Made by a program: the position numbers and the translations under genes
Source: Paracoccaceae bacterium
GTDB lineage: Bacteria > Pseudomonadota > Alphaproteobacteria > Rhodobacterales > Rhodobacteraceae
DNA: 64,000 bases
Direction: 5' to 3'
Assembly (NCBI GenBank): GCA_902554705.1
Contig: CACDPP010000002.1
Span: 38,072-102,071 of the forward strand
Shown here: in pieces, positions 63,375 to 64,000 of the stretch
Numbering within the stretch: the first letter of the stretch is position 1
How the letters are laid out: each line of letters opens with the position of its first letter
The notes under the pieces: generated by a model
The model's input: only the letters and a program-made list of their open reading frames with translations
The model's database searches: none
What the model was told of the DNA's origin: nothing

Positions 63375-63902
63375 TTATGAGGAAAATTTCTTTATTTCAT
63401 CAAAACTCAAGTGATCAGTTGTATTTTTACCGTAATAGACCTTCTCTATTATCCCAGCTTCGTTGATCAAAACGTCCACTGGAACGATCGTCATGCCTTG
63501 CAATTCCATTGGAAAATAACCTTTCAAACTTGCCTTTAATATTCTGAAAAATCCAACCAGTGACCCAATCATAAACTTGGGCAACGATTTTTCTACCTCA
63601 TATTTTGCAAAATAATCAAAGTTTTCATCTGCAAGAATAGTAAAAGGTGCATTATGCTTACCCATTTGCTTTGCTAAATAATCTGGAGAAGAATTAAAGA
63701 TTGCTATCATTTCAAAATTTTTCCCCAATTCATTATAGCGTTTTGTTAATTCGTGAATTCGCAGATTACAGAATGGGCAAGTCGCAAATCGATAAAAAGT
63801 AAGAAGTGTTTTCTTGCCCTTAATTTTTTTAATACTGAACTCAGAACCTTCGATCGATGGCAATTTAATTTCAGATAGTTTTTCTCCTGGTGCCAATTTC
63901 AT
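63375..63902 (-). CDS. Peroxiredoxin-like (AhpC/TSA) thioredoxin-fold protein
   Basis: A 175-residue AhpC/TSA-family protein. The active-site region FYRFATCPFCNLRIH contains Cys42 and Cys45 as a CXXC pair, unlike the single Cys of typical peroxiredoxins. The TILADENFDYFAKYEVEKSL segment is family-like. It probably reduces peroxides or acts as a thiol-disulfide exchanger in the cytoplasm; no signal peptide is seen. It is the first gene of the minus-strand set at the end of the window, with its promoter in the last 98 bp. Confidence 0.87.
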   Translation of the reverse strand: MKLAPGEKLSEIKLPSIEGSEFSIKKIKGKKTLLTFYRFATCPFCNLRIHELTKRYNELGKNFEMIAIFNSSPDYLAKQMGKHNAPFTILADENFDYFAKYEVEKSLPKFMIGSLVGFFRILKASLKGYFPMELQGMTIVPVDVLINEAGIIEKVYYGKNTTDHLSFDEIKKFSS

Positions 63903-64000
63903 TTTGACCTCTTTTACATTAAATTTTTTCTCAAAATACTTTGTATAAATAAACTCGGTGTGCGCTATTTATCTTATCAAGGCTAAAGAAGCCTCACCTT

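Noticed and set aside
1..64000. CRISPR arrays, insertion sequences or prophage genes
   Set aside because: No regularly spaced repeats, transposases, terminases or capsid genes were found on either strand.

Overview
The window reads as a low-GC (roughly 40% by eye), gene-dense chromosome segment of a marine-type alphaproteobacterium. The signs are the run aspS, methylmalonyl-CoA epimerase, DUF1467, single-chain class I fumarase, a BKACE (DUF849) enzyme, a MocE-type ferredoxin, molybdenum hydroxylase genes, many GST/VOC/ALDH-type catabolic enzymes, and a short RNA with an anti-Shine-Dalgarno stretch that resembles the alphaproteobacterial suhB/AbcR family. A SAR116- or Rhodobacterales-like lineage would fit, but nothing here fixes the genus. 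No phage genes, transposases or CRISPR arrays were seen.

Layout. 0-7 kb: an MFS transporter, an aquaporin-like channel, a methyltransferase, an SDR, an overlapping three-gene operon (glycosyltransferase, nucleoside-phosphorylase-like protein, spore-photoproduct-lyase-like radical SAM protein) and a CehA/McbA-type PHP hydrolase. 7-12 kb: an aldehyde dehydrogenase opposite a fumarase/SDR/Ldh-type dehydrogenase operon. 12-18 kb: a molybdenum hydroxylase operon whose cistrons overlap by one base and which ends in a MoaD-like gene, then a Rieske ferredoxin divergent from a frameshifted fatty-acid desaturase and a PanB-like protein. 18-23 kb: a sugar ABC transporter with a GH4 glycosidase. 23-30.6 kb: housekeeping genes carB, pabB/pabC, aspS, mce and DUF1467, ending at a degenerate tRNA-Lys(TTT).

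30.7-36 kb looks like an insertion next to the tRNA remnant: a glycerophosphodiesterase, GlgC, a HIT/GalT-like nucleotide-sugar phosphorylase candidate and a sucrose-phosphate-synthase-like glycosyltransferase, together a plausible sugar-nucleotide or compatible-solute module. 36-39 kb holds a SnoaL-like protein, an Lrp regulator, a GST and a four-cistron overlapping operon of small unknown proteins that includes a 38-residue gene. 39-51.5 kb is the most distinctive part: an OYE/TMADH-like flavoprotein, an M20 amidohydrolase, then, across a perfect 30-bp palindrome, a SABATH-like methyltransferase, two tandem sterol-desaturase-superfamily hydroxylases, a GcvT/DmdA-like protein and a cytochrome P450, followed by a BLUF photoreceptor and a DUF3604 protein. 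Part of this run is clearly more GC-rich than its surroundings. I infer a transferred pathway that modifies or demethylates a small hydrophobic or methylated compound.

51.5-64 kb: the candidate small RNA, a YciI-like protein, an amidase/BKACE/M19 dipeptidase run, an endonuclease III with an unusual Fe-S cysteine pattern, a 48-residue zinc-ribbon protein, a cysteine-synthase-like enzyme, a proline-racemase-family protein with Ser and Thr in place of both catalytic cysteines, a class IV aminotransferase, an acyl-CoA synthetase remnant, and a glutathione-type aromatic-degradation set (chromene-carboxylate isomerase, VOC protein, GST, MFS transporter) ending in a peroxiredoxin-like protein. Functions rest on motifs read by eye; no database search was possible.
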